From assembly GCA_947484275.1 (NCBI GenBank), contig CANKOY010000022.1, forward strand, positions 1 to 52,441: a DNA stretch of 52,441 nucleotides, read 5' to 3'. Each line of letters starts with the position of its first letter. Position 1 is the first letter of the stretch. Below the pieces are notes generated by a model, which was not told where the DNA came from, searched no databases, and saw only the letters and a program-made list of their open reading frames with translations. This document shows, piece by piece, positions 37,998 through 45,943 of the stretch. The position numbers and the translations under genes were made by a program. Source of the stretch: Planctomycetota bacterium (GTDB lineage Bacteria; Planctomycetota; UBA1135; GCA-002686595).

Positions 37998-39332
37998 GTG
38001 CTCTACAAAGTGCGCGCGAGCGAGAGGGAATCATTGACGAACCACGAGGCGCGCCTGGTGGCCGCGCTGGCGCGGCTCGACAGCCTGGTCAATTGGGAGC
38101 GTATGAAGCGCTCGGCGGGTACTGTCTTCAGTCTCGATCCCGCGCGCGATTTGTGCGCGCGACTCGGCAATCCCCAGCAGAAAATGCGCTGCGTGCACGT
38201 GGCGGGCACCAAGGCCAAGGGCTCCACGGCCGCGCTGATTTCCGCGGGAATGCGCGCGGCGGGGCTTTCGGAGGCGTTGTACACCTCGCCCCATGTCGTC
38301 CGTCTGCGCGAGCGCCTGCGCGTTCGCGGCGAGGACGTCGACGCCGGTGCGCTCGCGTTGGCCTTGGAGCGCGCCCTCGCGGCACACGCCGACGCGATCG
38401 CCGCGGAGTCACCTGGCTGTCGGGCCACATGGTTCGACGTGCTGACCTGCGCCTGCTTCCTGGCGGCGGCGGACAGCGGCGCCACTTGGCTTGTGGCCGA
38501 GTGCGGCTTGGGGGGGCGGCTGGACTCCACCAACGTGATTGCTGGCGAGGTCTGCGTGATCACGAACATCGAACTGGAGCACCAAGCCGTGCTCGGCGCC
38601 ACGCGGGCTTTGATCGCGGGCGAGAAGGCTGGGATCCTGAAGCCGGGTTCGACCCTGGTGACGGGCGTGCCTGCTGACGACGAGGCCGGCCGCGTCATCG
38701 ATGCGCGCGCAAAGGAGCTCTCAGTCGCGGTCCTCCGTCCTCTGGGCGGCGACTGGGACAAGGCGAGGATCGAGGAGCGCAACTTGGCCTTGGCGGGGGC
38801 CGTCCTAGACGAGCTGGGTCGGCGCGGGGTCCTGGGTGCGAACTCAGCGGCACTGCAGCGGAACCTGCTGGACCTCAGAGCCCGCTCCGCTGCCAAACTG
38901 CCGGGTCGGCTGGAGTGGTTCCTTCAAAATGACATTCCCGTTGCCCTGGACGGTGGTCACGTCCCCGCCAGCATTCGGGACGTCCTGCGCGACCTCGGGG
39001 CCTCGGCGGGCCGCAGCGCTGCCCCGGTGGTCATCCTGGGTCTAGCGCGGGACAAGGACCTGCCTGGAGTCCTCAAGGCCGTCTCGGGCGCGACCGATAG
39101 GGTCGTCTGCACTTCTGTGGGCAGCGACTTGCACTTCACTCCATACGAAATCGCGATGGAGGCCGAACAAGTTGGGCTGGTGGCTGAAACGGCCGCGACC
39201 CCCCAGGATGCACTGCGGCGCGCGCTCGTCCTCGCTCGAAACGGGGGCTGGGTGCTCGCCACAGGCTCGCTCTACCTCGCAGGGTCCCTGCGCACCCAGA
39301 TGATGACCGTCGACACGAGGCCCGGATGCTGA
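37998..39332 (+). CDS. folC: Folylpolyglutamate/dihydrofolate synthase family protein
   Basis: The 444-residue enzyme adds glutamate to folates (and may make dihydrofolate). The Mur-ligase-like architecture is seen: ATP P-loop VAGTKAKGSTAAL (about residues 68-80), LYTSPHVVRLRERLRV, ECGLGGRLDSTNVI, and ITNIELEHQAVLG. The second domain has LPGRLEWF and VALDGGHVPASI. The P-loop reads AGTKAKGS, where most family members have AGTNGKGS. GTG 37998 is the longest start; TTG 38034 with GAGAGGGA upstream is a strong alternative. Its end overlaps the next gene by 7 bases. Confidence 0.9.
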   Translation: MLYKVRASERESLTNHEARLVAALARLDSLVNWERMKRSAGTVFSLDPARDLCARLGNPQQKMRCVHVAGTKAKGSTAALISAGMRAAGLSEALYTSPHVVRLRERLRVRGEDVDAGALALALERALAAHADAIAAESPGCRATWFDVLTCACFLAAADSGATWLVAECGLGGRLDSTNVIAGEVCVITNIELEHQAVLGATRALIAGEKAGILKPGSTLVTGVPADDEAGRVIDARAKELSVAVLRPLGGDWDKARIEERNLALAGAVLDELGRRGVLGANSAALQRNLLDLRARSAAKLPGRLEWFLQNDIPVALDGGHVPASIRDVLRDLGASAGRSAAPVVILGLARDKDLPGVLKAVSGATDRVVCTSVGSDLHFTPYEIAMEAEQVGLVAETAATPQDALRRALVLARNGGWVLATGSLYLAGSLRTQMMTVDTRPGC

Positions 39333-39835
39333 CCATCGTCTCCGATCTGTTCTTGACCGACTCGTTCCTGATCAAGGGCGAGATCGAGAACAAGTACACG
39401 CGCCTGCAGAACCTGCTGGACGAGCACCGTCGCTACTTCATCAAGGTGAAGAACGCGACCCTGGTGGACCTGAACACGTGCGATCGGATTACGACGCCGG
39501 TGCTGCACATCAACATGGACGAGATCCTGCTTGCCCATGAATTTCTCGACAACGCCAGCGACCCGCGCCAGGCCGAGTTGTTCCGGTTGCAGAAGTTCCA
39601 CAAGGTGCGCGTGTTTTTCACCGGGCACCTGAATCTCGAAGTCGGCGGCGAAGTGCGGCCGGGGTCCTACGAGGTAGATGACCGTTCGACGCGGCGCTTT
39701 TTCGCCATGCGCGCGCCGGTCCTGCGCGGCTTCAACGCGCGCGAGGATCCGGACCTTAACCTGATGACCAAGATGAACTACGTGATCGTCAACAAGACGC
39801 GCCTGTCGTACATCTACGACTTCAACGGCGAATAG
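39326..39835 (+). CDS. Conserved-looking protein of unknown function coupled to folC
   Basis: The 169-residue soluble protein is rich in beta-strand-like segments (FLIKGEIENKY, RRYFIKVKNATLVDL, VRVFFTGHLNLEVGGEVRPG) and has no signal or helix. The two halves share a loose G-x-I/L-x...RxxxFF/I-x...V-x-L layout, which may reflect an internal duplication; this is tentative. ATG 39326 lies inside the folC 3' end (overlap 39326-39332), so translation is coupled. No family is recognised. Confidence 0.72.
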   Translation: MLTIVSDLFLTDSFLIKGEIENKYTRLQNLLDEHRRYFIKVKNATLVDLNTCDRITTPVLHINMDEILLAHEFLDNASDPRQAELFRLQKFHKVRVFFTGHLNLEVGGEVRPGSYEVDDRSTRRFFAMRAPVLRGFNAREDPDLNLMTKMNYVIVNKTRLSYIYDFNGE

Positions 39836-39869
39836 TCGGTCGGCGCCGCCCGCGCGTAGACTCACGGGC

Positions 39870-40298
39870 ATGGGGTCGAAGCGTTCCGCGGGACACTGGG
39901 CGTTGCTGGCGCTGGCTACGGCGTCCGTAATCGCAATCATGCTGCTGGGAGTCCTGACGACGCCAGATCCCGCGGGTCACAGCACCCACGAGCAACTGGG
40001 CCTGCCGCCCTGCTGGCTGATGGTCGCCGCGGGAGTGCCCTGTCCGGGTTGCGGCGTGACGACCGCGGTTTCGCACCTGGCCCGGGGCGAATGGCGTGCC
40101 GGCATCGTCACGCAACCGTTCGGGGCGCTGCTGGCGGCTGGAAGCGTGCTGGGTTTCGGCTGGACGTTGCTCGCGACGCTGCTCGGGCGCGACGCGTGGC
40201 TGGATTCCCGGCGCTGGTCTCGGCCATGGATGTACTGGTCGGTTGGCGCCGCGATGCTCGCGGCCTGGGCTTACAAGCTCGCCGTGCTCTCGACCTGA
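39870..40298 (+). CDS. DUF2752 domain membrane protein
   Basis: The 142-residue protein has helices at HWALLALATASVIAIMLLGVL, WLMVAAGVPCPGCGVTTAV, FGALLAAGSVLGFGWTLLATL and YWSVGAAMLAAWAYKLAV. The CPGCG motif in the second helix is the DUF2752 signature. The two cysteines could form a redox or metal site; no function is established. The downstream rsgA gene is convergent, with the stop codons one base apart. Confidence 0.9.
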   Translation: MGSKRSAGHWALLALATASVIAIMLLGVLTTPDPAGHSTHEQLGLPPCWLMVAAGVPCPGCGVTTAVSHLARGEWRAGIVTQPFGALLAAGSVLGFGWTLLATLLGRDAWLDSRRWSRPWMYWSVGAAMLAAWAYKLAVLST

Positions 40299-40299
40299 G

Positions 40300-41247
40300 T
40301 CAGTCGTCCGAACCGTCTTCGAACTCACCGTCGGTCGCCGGCCCTTCGCGCAGTTCGTCGAGCATCTCGACGTAGCTCCCGTAGCGCGTCGGCGGCACGT
40401 CGCCGGATTCCACCGCGTCGAACACGGCACAATCGGGTTCGTGATCGTGGGTGCAGTCGGGAAAGCGACACTCCCTTTGGAAGCGCACGATCTCAGGCAT
40501 CAGGCCACGCAGTTCTCCGGGCGAGAGTTTATGCAGCCGGAACACCCGGATCCCCGGCGTGTCGATCACGTATCCGCCCATCTCCAGGGGAATCAACTGC
40601 GAGTGCGCGGTCGTGTGCTTCCCCGCATCCCAGTACTTGCTGATTTTGCCCACCTTCAACTTCAGGCCAGGCTGGATCGCGTTGATCAGGCTCGACTTGC
40701 CCGCGCCTGATGCGCCGTAGAAAACATTGACCGCGCCGCGGAGGCGCACTGAAAGTTGCTCGACCCCGCGTCCGTCCGTGGCGCACGTCTCGATCCACTC
40801 CGCACCCGAGTTCGCATAGGTCTCGCGGAACAATTCGACTTCGTCCTCGCGCGCCAGGTCGATCTTGTTGAGCACGATCGTGGCCGGAATTCCCTGCCAG
40901 GCGCAGGCGGCCAGGATGCGATCGGTGCGGTTCGACGAAAAACCGGGCTTGCCCAGGGACGCGATCACGTACATGCGATCGACGTTGGCGACGAGCACCT
41001 GTTCCCGCGGGTCGTGGCTCGAAGCCGTGCGCCCGAGCCAGTTGCGCCGGGGCAGCACCTCCTCGATGGACGAGGGCGCGCACCCGAGGTCCACGCGCAC
41101 CAGGTCGCCCACGGCCATGGGATTCTTCTGGATCAGGCCCTCGAACAGCTTCCCGCGCGGCGCGCACACGTGGACCGCCCCGGCCACGTCGATGTGACAG
41201 ACCTTCGCATCGGTGCGGACGACACGTCCCGTGACGAATTCAACCAT
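40300..41247 (-). CDS. rsgA: Small ribosomal subunit biogenesis GTPase RsgA
   Basis: RsgA is a circularly permuted GTPase that checks late 30S maturation. The 315-residue protein has an OB-fold N-terminus, then the G motifs in permuted order: LNKIDL (G4), GASGAGKSSLIN (G1, near residue 180) and DTPG (G3). A C-terminal zinc site follows, CRFPDCTHDHEPDC, with Cys/Cys/His/Cys ligands. Start ATG 41247 is chosen. ATG 41271 would add eight residues and overlap the divergent methyltransferase start. No strong ribosome binding site is visible for either. Confidence 0.95.
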   Translation of the reverse strand: MVEFVTGRVVRTDAKVCHIDVAGAVHVCAPRGKLFEGLIQKNPMAVGDLVRVDLGCAPSSIEEVLPRRNWLGRTASSHDPREQVLVANVDRMYVIASLGKPGFSSNRTDRILAACAWQGIPATIVLNKIDLAREDEVELFRETYANSGAEWIETCATDGRGVEQLSVRLRGAVNVFYGASGAGKSSLINAIQPGLKLKVGKISKYWDAGKHTTAHSQLIPLEMGGYVIDTPGIRVFRLHKLSPGELRGLMPEIVRFQRECRFPDCTHDHEPDCAVFDAVESGDVPPTRYGSYVEMLDELREGPATDGEFEDGSDD

Positions 41248-41290
41248 GGGAACGCGGATCCACGGGGCCATGGTAGAACACGGCGCGACG

Positions 41291-42106
41291 ATGGAACAGC
41301 GGTCGGAGCCAGGACGCGAAAGCGAAGCGCGCGAGACCATTCGCTCGGCCAGGCATCCGCTCCTGGTGCGCATGGGAGCGATTCTGTCCGGCGCCGATCG
41401 ACACAGTTGCTTGCTCGAGGGCGAGCGACTGCTGCAGGACGCGCTCCAGTGCGGCGTCGCCATCGAAGTCGTGCTCGTGTCCGATCAGCGGGAGGAGCAC
41501 GCGCTGGAATTGGAGCGCAAGGGCCTCTCCGTCAGGCGCGTGGACGCTGACTTGCTCGGCCGCAAGAGTGCCCTGCGCGCATCGCCTGGCATCGCAGCCA
41601 TCGCCGCGCTCCCGCGCTGGCGAACGATCGAGGAACTTGGGCCGGACCGTGACGCCCTAGTGCTCGTGGTCGCCGGCGTCTCCGATCCGGGCAACCTCGG
41701 AGCCCTGGCCCGCAGCGCCGAAGCAGCGGGCGCCCGCGGACTCGTCGTCGTCGCCGGCGGTGCACATCCCTGGAACGACAAGTCCCTGCGCGGTTCCATG
41801 GGCAGCCTGTTGCGGCTGCCCGTGGCATTCTGTGCAACCGCGGCGGAGGCGTCGGCGGGACTCGGTGCCTCTGGCTTTAGATCCGTCGCCGCAGCCACCC
41901 GAGCCGGGGCGCCCTACGGGAGCTTCAATTGGTCCGGCCGCGTCGCCCTGTGGATTGGCGCCGAAACCGGGCTCGACCCGCGCGAGATGCAGGGCTTCGA
42001 GCGCGTCACGATCCCCATGCGACCGCCGGTGGAGTCGTTGAATGTGACCGTGGCCGCCTCGCTTTTGTTGTTCGCCGCTCGCCGCGCGGATGTGCCGCGT
42101 TCATGA
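41291..42106 (+). CDS. SpoU/TrmH family RNA methyltransferase
   Basis: The 271-residue protein has an N-terminal substrate-binding domain (RHPLLVRMGAILSGADRHSCLLEGERLLQDAL) and the SPOUT knot: LVLVVAGVSDPGNLGALARSAEAAGA, KSLRGSMGSLLRLP, WIGAETGLDPREM and VESLNVTVAASLLLF. These motifs bind SAM and methylate ribose 2'-OH in rRNA or tRNA. The exact target is not determined. ATG 41291 is chosen, with ATG 41270 possible. The stop overlaps the rarA start (ATGA). Confidence 0.92.
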   Translation: MEQRSEPGRESEARETIRSARHPLLVRMGAILSGADRHSCLLEGERLLQDALQCGVAIEVVLVSDQREEHALELERKGLSVRRVDADLLGRKSALRASPGIAAIAALPRWRTIEELGPDRDALVLVVAGVSDPGNLGALARSAEAAGARGLVVVAGGAHPWNDKSLRGSMGSLLRLPVAFCATAAEASAGLGASGFRSVAAATRAGAPYGSFNWSGRVALWIGAETGLDPREMQGFERVTIPMRPPVESLNVTVAASLLLFAARRADVPRS

Positions 42107-43425
42107 GCGACCTGTTTGGATCCGATGCTCGGCCCGCGCGAAGCAAGTCGCTCGGGAGCGATGCGCCGCTCGCCGATCGCCTGCGGCCGCGAAACCTCGC
42201 GGAATACGTCGGGCAGGAACAACTGCTCGGCCCCGGTCGCATTCTCGAGCGTGCCTCGCGCGGCGAATTGACACAGAGCCTGATTCTGTGGGGGCCGCCG
42301 GGGAGCGGGAAGACGACCCTGGCGCGCCTGCTGGCCGCGGAAACCGCCATGCGATTCGTGCCGTTTTCAGCCGTGCTCTCGGGCATCAAGGAGGTGCGCG
42401 ACGTGATGGCCGAGGCCGAGCGAAATTTCGCGCGCGACGGCGGTCGGACGCTGCTGTTCGTCGATGAGATCCATCGCTTCAACAGGTCCCAACAGGACGC
42501 TTTTCTGCCGTTCCTCGAGCGCGGCGAGATTTTGCTGATCGGAGCCACGACCGAGAACCCGTCCTTTGAGTTGAACAGCGCGCTCCTCTCGCGGGCGAGG
42601 GTCTTGATCCTCGAGCCGCACTCGCCGACGCAACTCGTCGAACTGCTGCGCCGTGCCGTTGCTGACAGCGACCGCGGGTTGGCCGGTCGCGTGCTCGCTG
42701 ACGACGCCTGCCTGTTGCGCATGGCCCACGCCTCCGACGGCGATGCGCGGCGCGCGCTCAATCTTCTGCAGACCGCCGCTGGACTCGTGGGGGACGGCGA
42801 GACGATCACCGAAAGCGTGCTGGCCACAGCGGTGCAAACGAAAGTGCTCGCCCACGACAAGTCGGGTGAGGAGCACTACAACCTGATCTCGGCTTTGCAC
42901 AAGTCCGTGCGCAACTCCGACGACAACGCGACCATCTATTGGCTGGCGCGCATGTTGCGCGCGGGCGAAGACGGGAACTACGTTGCGCGCCGACTGATTC
43001 GCATGGCCGTCGAGGACATCGGACTCGCGGATCCCTTCGCCCTGCGCGTGGCGCTCGACGCCGCAGATGCATTTCACCGACTCGGGACACCGGAGGGCGA
43101 TCTCGCCCTCGCTCAGGCGGCCGTTTACCTCGCGCGGGCGAAAAAATCGAACGCGGTGTATCGAGCCTTCGGCGAGGCTGTGCGGGACGTCGAGCGTACT
43201 GCGGCCGAACCCGTGCCGCTGCACCTGCGCAACGCGTCGACGAAGTTGATGAAAGAGGCTGGCTACGGAACGGGCTACCGCTACGCCCACGAGGACCCGG
43301 CGGCAACGACGGAGATGGTCTGTCTGCCGCCTTCGCTCGCGGCGCGGCGCTACTTCAAGCCACGCACGCCATCTGCGCCCGGTGACGTGAGCAAGAGCGC
43401 TCCCGGGACCGTGCGCGGGTCGTAG
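42103..43425 (+). CDS. rarA: Replication-associated recombination protein A (AAA ATPase)
   Basis: RarA is a AAA+ ATPase that works at stalled replication forks. The 440-residue protein has LADRLRPRNLAEYVGQEQLLG, Walker A GPPGSGKTT (residues 64-72), the Walker B/sensor block LLFVDEIHRFNRSQQDAFLP, and IGATTENPSFELN (sensor 1). The C-terminal oligomerisation part follows: YNLISALHKSVRNSD, YWLARMLRAGEDG and RLIRMAVEDIGLADP. It starts inside the stop of the methyltransferase gene (ATGA). Confidence 0.97.
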   Translation: MSDLFGSDARPARSKSLGSDAPLADRLRPRNLAEYVGQEQLLGPGRILERASRGELTQSLILWGPPGSGKTTLARLLAAETAMRFVPFSAVLSGIKEVRDVMAEAERNFARDGGRTLLFVDEIHRFNRSQQDAFLPFLERGEILLIGATTENPSFELNSALLSRARVLILEPHSPTQLVELLRRAVADSDRGLAGRVLADDACLLRMAHASDGDARRALNLLQTAAGLVGDGETITESVLATAVQTKVLAHDKSGEEHYNLISALHKSVRNSDDNATIYWLARMLRAGEDGNYVARRLIRMAVEDIGLADPFALRVALDAADAFHRLGTPEGDLALAQAAVYLARAKKSNAVYRAFGEAVRDVERTAAEPVPLHLRNASTKLMKEAGYGTGYRYAHEDPAATTEMVCLPPSLAARRYFKPRTPSAPGDVSKSAPGTVRGS

Positions 43426-43458
43426 GTCGCGCGTCGGTTCGCGGATCTCATCTGCGCT

Positions 43459-44619
43459 TCAACGCGCGGACTTGTGTGCAGCGCAGCGCTCGATCAACTC
43501 GGCGCTGCGGCGCATTGCGTGAACGTGACTGTGTTCGAGTGCGAGGGCGCGTGCAGCCGTGGAACCGGCGCGCAGTCGCTCGGGATCGCACCAGGCCGTC
43601 ATCTCCAGGGCCAGATCCTCTGCAGTGTAGGCACGCTCGAGCACGCTGCCCGCGACGCCCTGGCGAATAAGCTCGCTGCCGCCGTTCGTGCGCGTGGTAA
43701 TTACCGGCAGGCCGAGTGCCAGTGCTTCCAACGTCGAATTCGCGAAGGGATCGTAGTGCGTGGGCAAGACGTACAGGTCGCAGGCAGCAAAGCAGACCGG
43801 CGCGTCCCGGCGACCGCCAAGGAACCGCGCGAAGGGCTCCAGGCCCAGGCGGTTCGCCCGCGCCTGATATTCCGGCAGGGCCGAGTCGAATCCGACAACG
43901 ACTAGACGCGCGTCGGGCTGTGCGCGCAGCACCGCGGGAAACGCGTCGATCACGCCGGCGAGTCCCTTGCGACCGTAGCCGCTGCCGAGAAAGAGGATCA
44001 GCGTGTGTTCGTCGCCGAACCCAAGTTCCGCGCGCAGGGCCTTGCCCTCGCTCTTTCGCAGCCTGGGATGGAAGCGTTCGACGTCAACGCCGTTGTAGAT
44101 CACTTCGATAGCGTCGCGATTCAGTCCGTGGCGCGCGACGATGTCCTCCGCGACCATGCGCGCGTTGACCACCACGCGCCAGGCCGCTCCCGGTGCCAAG
44201 GCGCGCCGTTCGATCGCCAGGATCGCGCGGTGCTTGAGCGCCCCGAGTTTCAGCAGGCGTTCCAGCGGAGTGCGTGTGGCCCCGTGGGCCAGCTCCAAGT
44301 AGGTGTCGTGGGCGCCACCGCCCAAGCGCAGCAGATCTTGGCTCCAAGTGCGGCCCAGTCCGTAGACGACATCAAAGCGCTCGCGATTCACAAAGCGCTC
44401 GACCGCCCGCGCGAAGGCCCACAAGCGCCACGGCGCGCCGACTGAGATCGGCCGGAGCACTTCGAATTTCACTCTTGGGTGCGGCGGCCGTCCATGGGAG
44501 CGGCAGACGATCGTGACCTCGTGCCCGCACTCGGCCAGGTGCGCTGCCAGCAGATCGAGATAGCGCTCGGTGCCGCCAGTCTCCGCGTGGCGCAAATGGG
44601 TCAGGGCGATCCGCAGCAT
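43459..44619 (-). CDS. Glycosyltransferase family 4 protein
   Basis: The 386-residue GT-B enzyme has an N-terminal Rossmann half (ALTHLRHAETGGTERYLDLLAAHL, VTIVCRSHG). The C-terminal nucleotide-sugar half carries VIYNGVDVERFHP, LILFLGSGYGRKGL, DLYVLPTHYDPFANSTLEALALGLPVI and ELIRQGVAGSVL. The E-x7-E-type motif is present as FANSTLEAL. It probably adds a sugar to a lipid or polysaccharide; the acceptor is unknown. Several basic and heptosyl-like features (GGTERY) resemble LPS-core enzymes, which is only a hint. It converges on rarA. Confidence 0.88.
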   Translation of the reverse strand: MLRIALTHLRHAETGGTERYLDLLAAHLAECGHEVTIVCRSHGRPPHPRVKFEVLRPISVGAPWRLWAFARAVERFVNRERFDVVYGLGRTWSQDLLRLGGGAHDTYLELAHGATRTPLERLLKLGALKHRAILAIERRALAPGAAWRVVVNARMVAEDIVARHGLNRDAIEVIYNGVDVERFHPRLRKSEGKALRAELGFGDEHTLILFLGSGYGRKGLAGVIDAFPAVLRAQPDARLVVVGFDSALPEYQARANRLGLEPFARFLGGRRDAPVCFAACDLYVLPTHYDPFANSTLEALALGLPVITTRTNGGSELIRQGVAGSVLERAYTAEDLALEMTAWCDPERLRAGSTAARALALEHSHVHAMRRSAELIERCAAHKSAR

Positions 44620-44754
44620 GGTCGAGGAGCTTAGTGTCCGCGCGCGAGATGTTCGCCCACGAAGGCCTCAGCTGCGAATCGATCTTGAGGGTGCGTCCGA
44701 ATGTGTTGCCTGCACCTCATCCCACGCCCCGGCGACCCGGTCGGGGCCGGAGCC

Positions 44755-44793
44755 AAAAAAAGAACCGCGGCGACCAAATTTGGCCGCCGCGGT
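44755..44793 (-). terminator. Intrinsic terminator of the acidic secreted-protein gene
   Basis: Arms at 44764-44772 and 44785-44793 pair perfectly over nine bases (ACCGCGGCG/CGCCGCGGT), with an inner CCA/TGG extension after one mismatch. On the minus strand the stem is followed by seven Ts (44755-44761). It lies 25 bases past the stop of the gene at 44818-45864. Confidence 0.93.
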
Positions 44794-44817
44794 CCGAGAT
44801 CAGGTGAGGCAGAAGAA

Positions 44818-45864
44818 CTACTTCTTCAGCGTCATCGTCTGCGAGAACTTGCCCGGCACTTCGATTTCAGCTTCGACCGAGTGCGACTGTCCGCCGGCGT
44901 CGATCGATGCGTCGAAGCCCACGTTGATCGTGAAGTCCGCGGTCTGGTCAGCCGAAAGCACGTGTCCGGACTTGATGTCCCAGAGCACTTCGCCTTTGCC
45001 TTTCATGTTCATGGCCAGGGTCGCCTTGCCAATGCTGAACTCGATCTCCTGACCCATGTTCTTCATTTGCTCCTCGACCAGGGACTCGATCATCGACTTG
45101 AGGTCGAGGTCGCCCTTGCCCTCGATGGAGACCGCGATCACGCCCGCGTCCACGCCGTCTTCATCGCGACGACCCTTGTACTCGCAGCTGGTCTTGAAGT
45201 TCTCGAGCATGCGCTCCAGCTGCGGGAAGAGCTCGTCTTGCAGGATCGCCTGCATGGCCGCGCCGTCCTCGCCCATGTCGCCGTTCTTGATCCCATCGAG
45301 AATCTGCCGCACGAAGTCGGTCGGCACCTCCCACTTGTCGCCCACCGCAACTTCCGCCGTCGGAAGCATCATGCGGTAGTCCATATCGATCTGCTGGGTC
45401 TTCAGCAGCTTCTCCTCGCCTTCGCACTCGTGGAAGGCGACGTCGTATTCCTTCTTCTCCTCGTTCCAGGTGAAGCGGATCGTCTTGCCGGAAAGGGCGT
45501 CGAAGTCGGGGATGTCGTTGGAGTCGGATTCGCCGCCGCCGTTCATCTCCATCGAGCCCGACATCTCGTCGTAGGTGCGGATCAGCTCGAGCGGCTTGCC
45601 GTCTTTGAGGTCGACGTACTTGTCGGTCCACCCCATGGTCATGTCCATGTTGCCGCTGGCGTCGGCGGGGATTTGCCCGCTCATGTCCTGGCCGTCGACA
45701 ACCACCGTCATGTCGCCCAACTCGAACGACATGTTGATCTCGGTGTTCTTGGAGAGCGAGGAACCCTTGGCCGGATTGAAATTGAGCCCGTCAGCGAGCG
45801 GGGCCAGGGCCAGGAGCAGGGGGGAGGCCATGAGGGCCGGCAGGAGAAAGCGCTTCGGGTTCAT
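44818..45864 (-). CDS. Acidic secreted protein of unknown function
   Basis: The 348-residue protein has a signal peptide (RFLLPALMASPLLLALAPLADG) and is otherwise hydrophilic and acidic, with Met/Gly/Asp-rich stretches (DMTMGWTDKYVDLKDG, EMNGGGESDSNDIPDFDAL). A motif VAVGDKWEVPTDFV recalls the DUF6263-type family, but the match is not certain. It ends in its own terminator, consistent with a well-expressed monocistronic gene. ATG 45864 is the natural start; no clear ribosome binding site. Confidence 0.75.
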   Translation of the reverse strand: MNPKRFLLPALMASPLLLALAPLADGLNFNPAKGSSLSKNTEINMSFELGDMTVVVDGQDMSGQIPADASGNMDMTMGWTDKYVDLKDGKPLELIRTYDEMSGSMEMNGGGESDSNDIPDFDALSGKTIRFTWNEEKKEYDVAFHECEGEEKLLKTQQIDMDYRMMLPTAEVAVGDKWEVPTDFVRQILDGIKNGDMGEDGAAMQAILQDELFPQLERMLENFKTSCEYKGRRDEDGVDAGVIAVSIEGKGDLDLKSMIESLVEEQMKNMGQEIEFSIGKATLAMNMKGKGEVLWDIKSGHVLSADQTADFTINVGFDASIDAGGQSHSVEAEIEVPGKFSQTMTLKK

Positions 45865-45943
45865 TGGGTATGGATGTGTTCTGGGGACCTTTGGGGCCGA
45901 CAGGATAGCGAATCGCTGGGCTACGCCGTATTTTCTAGGCTAT

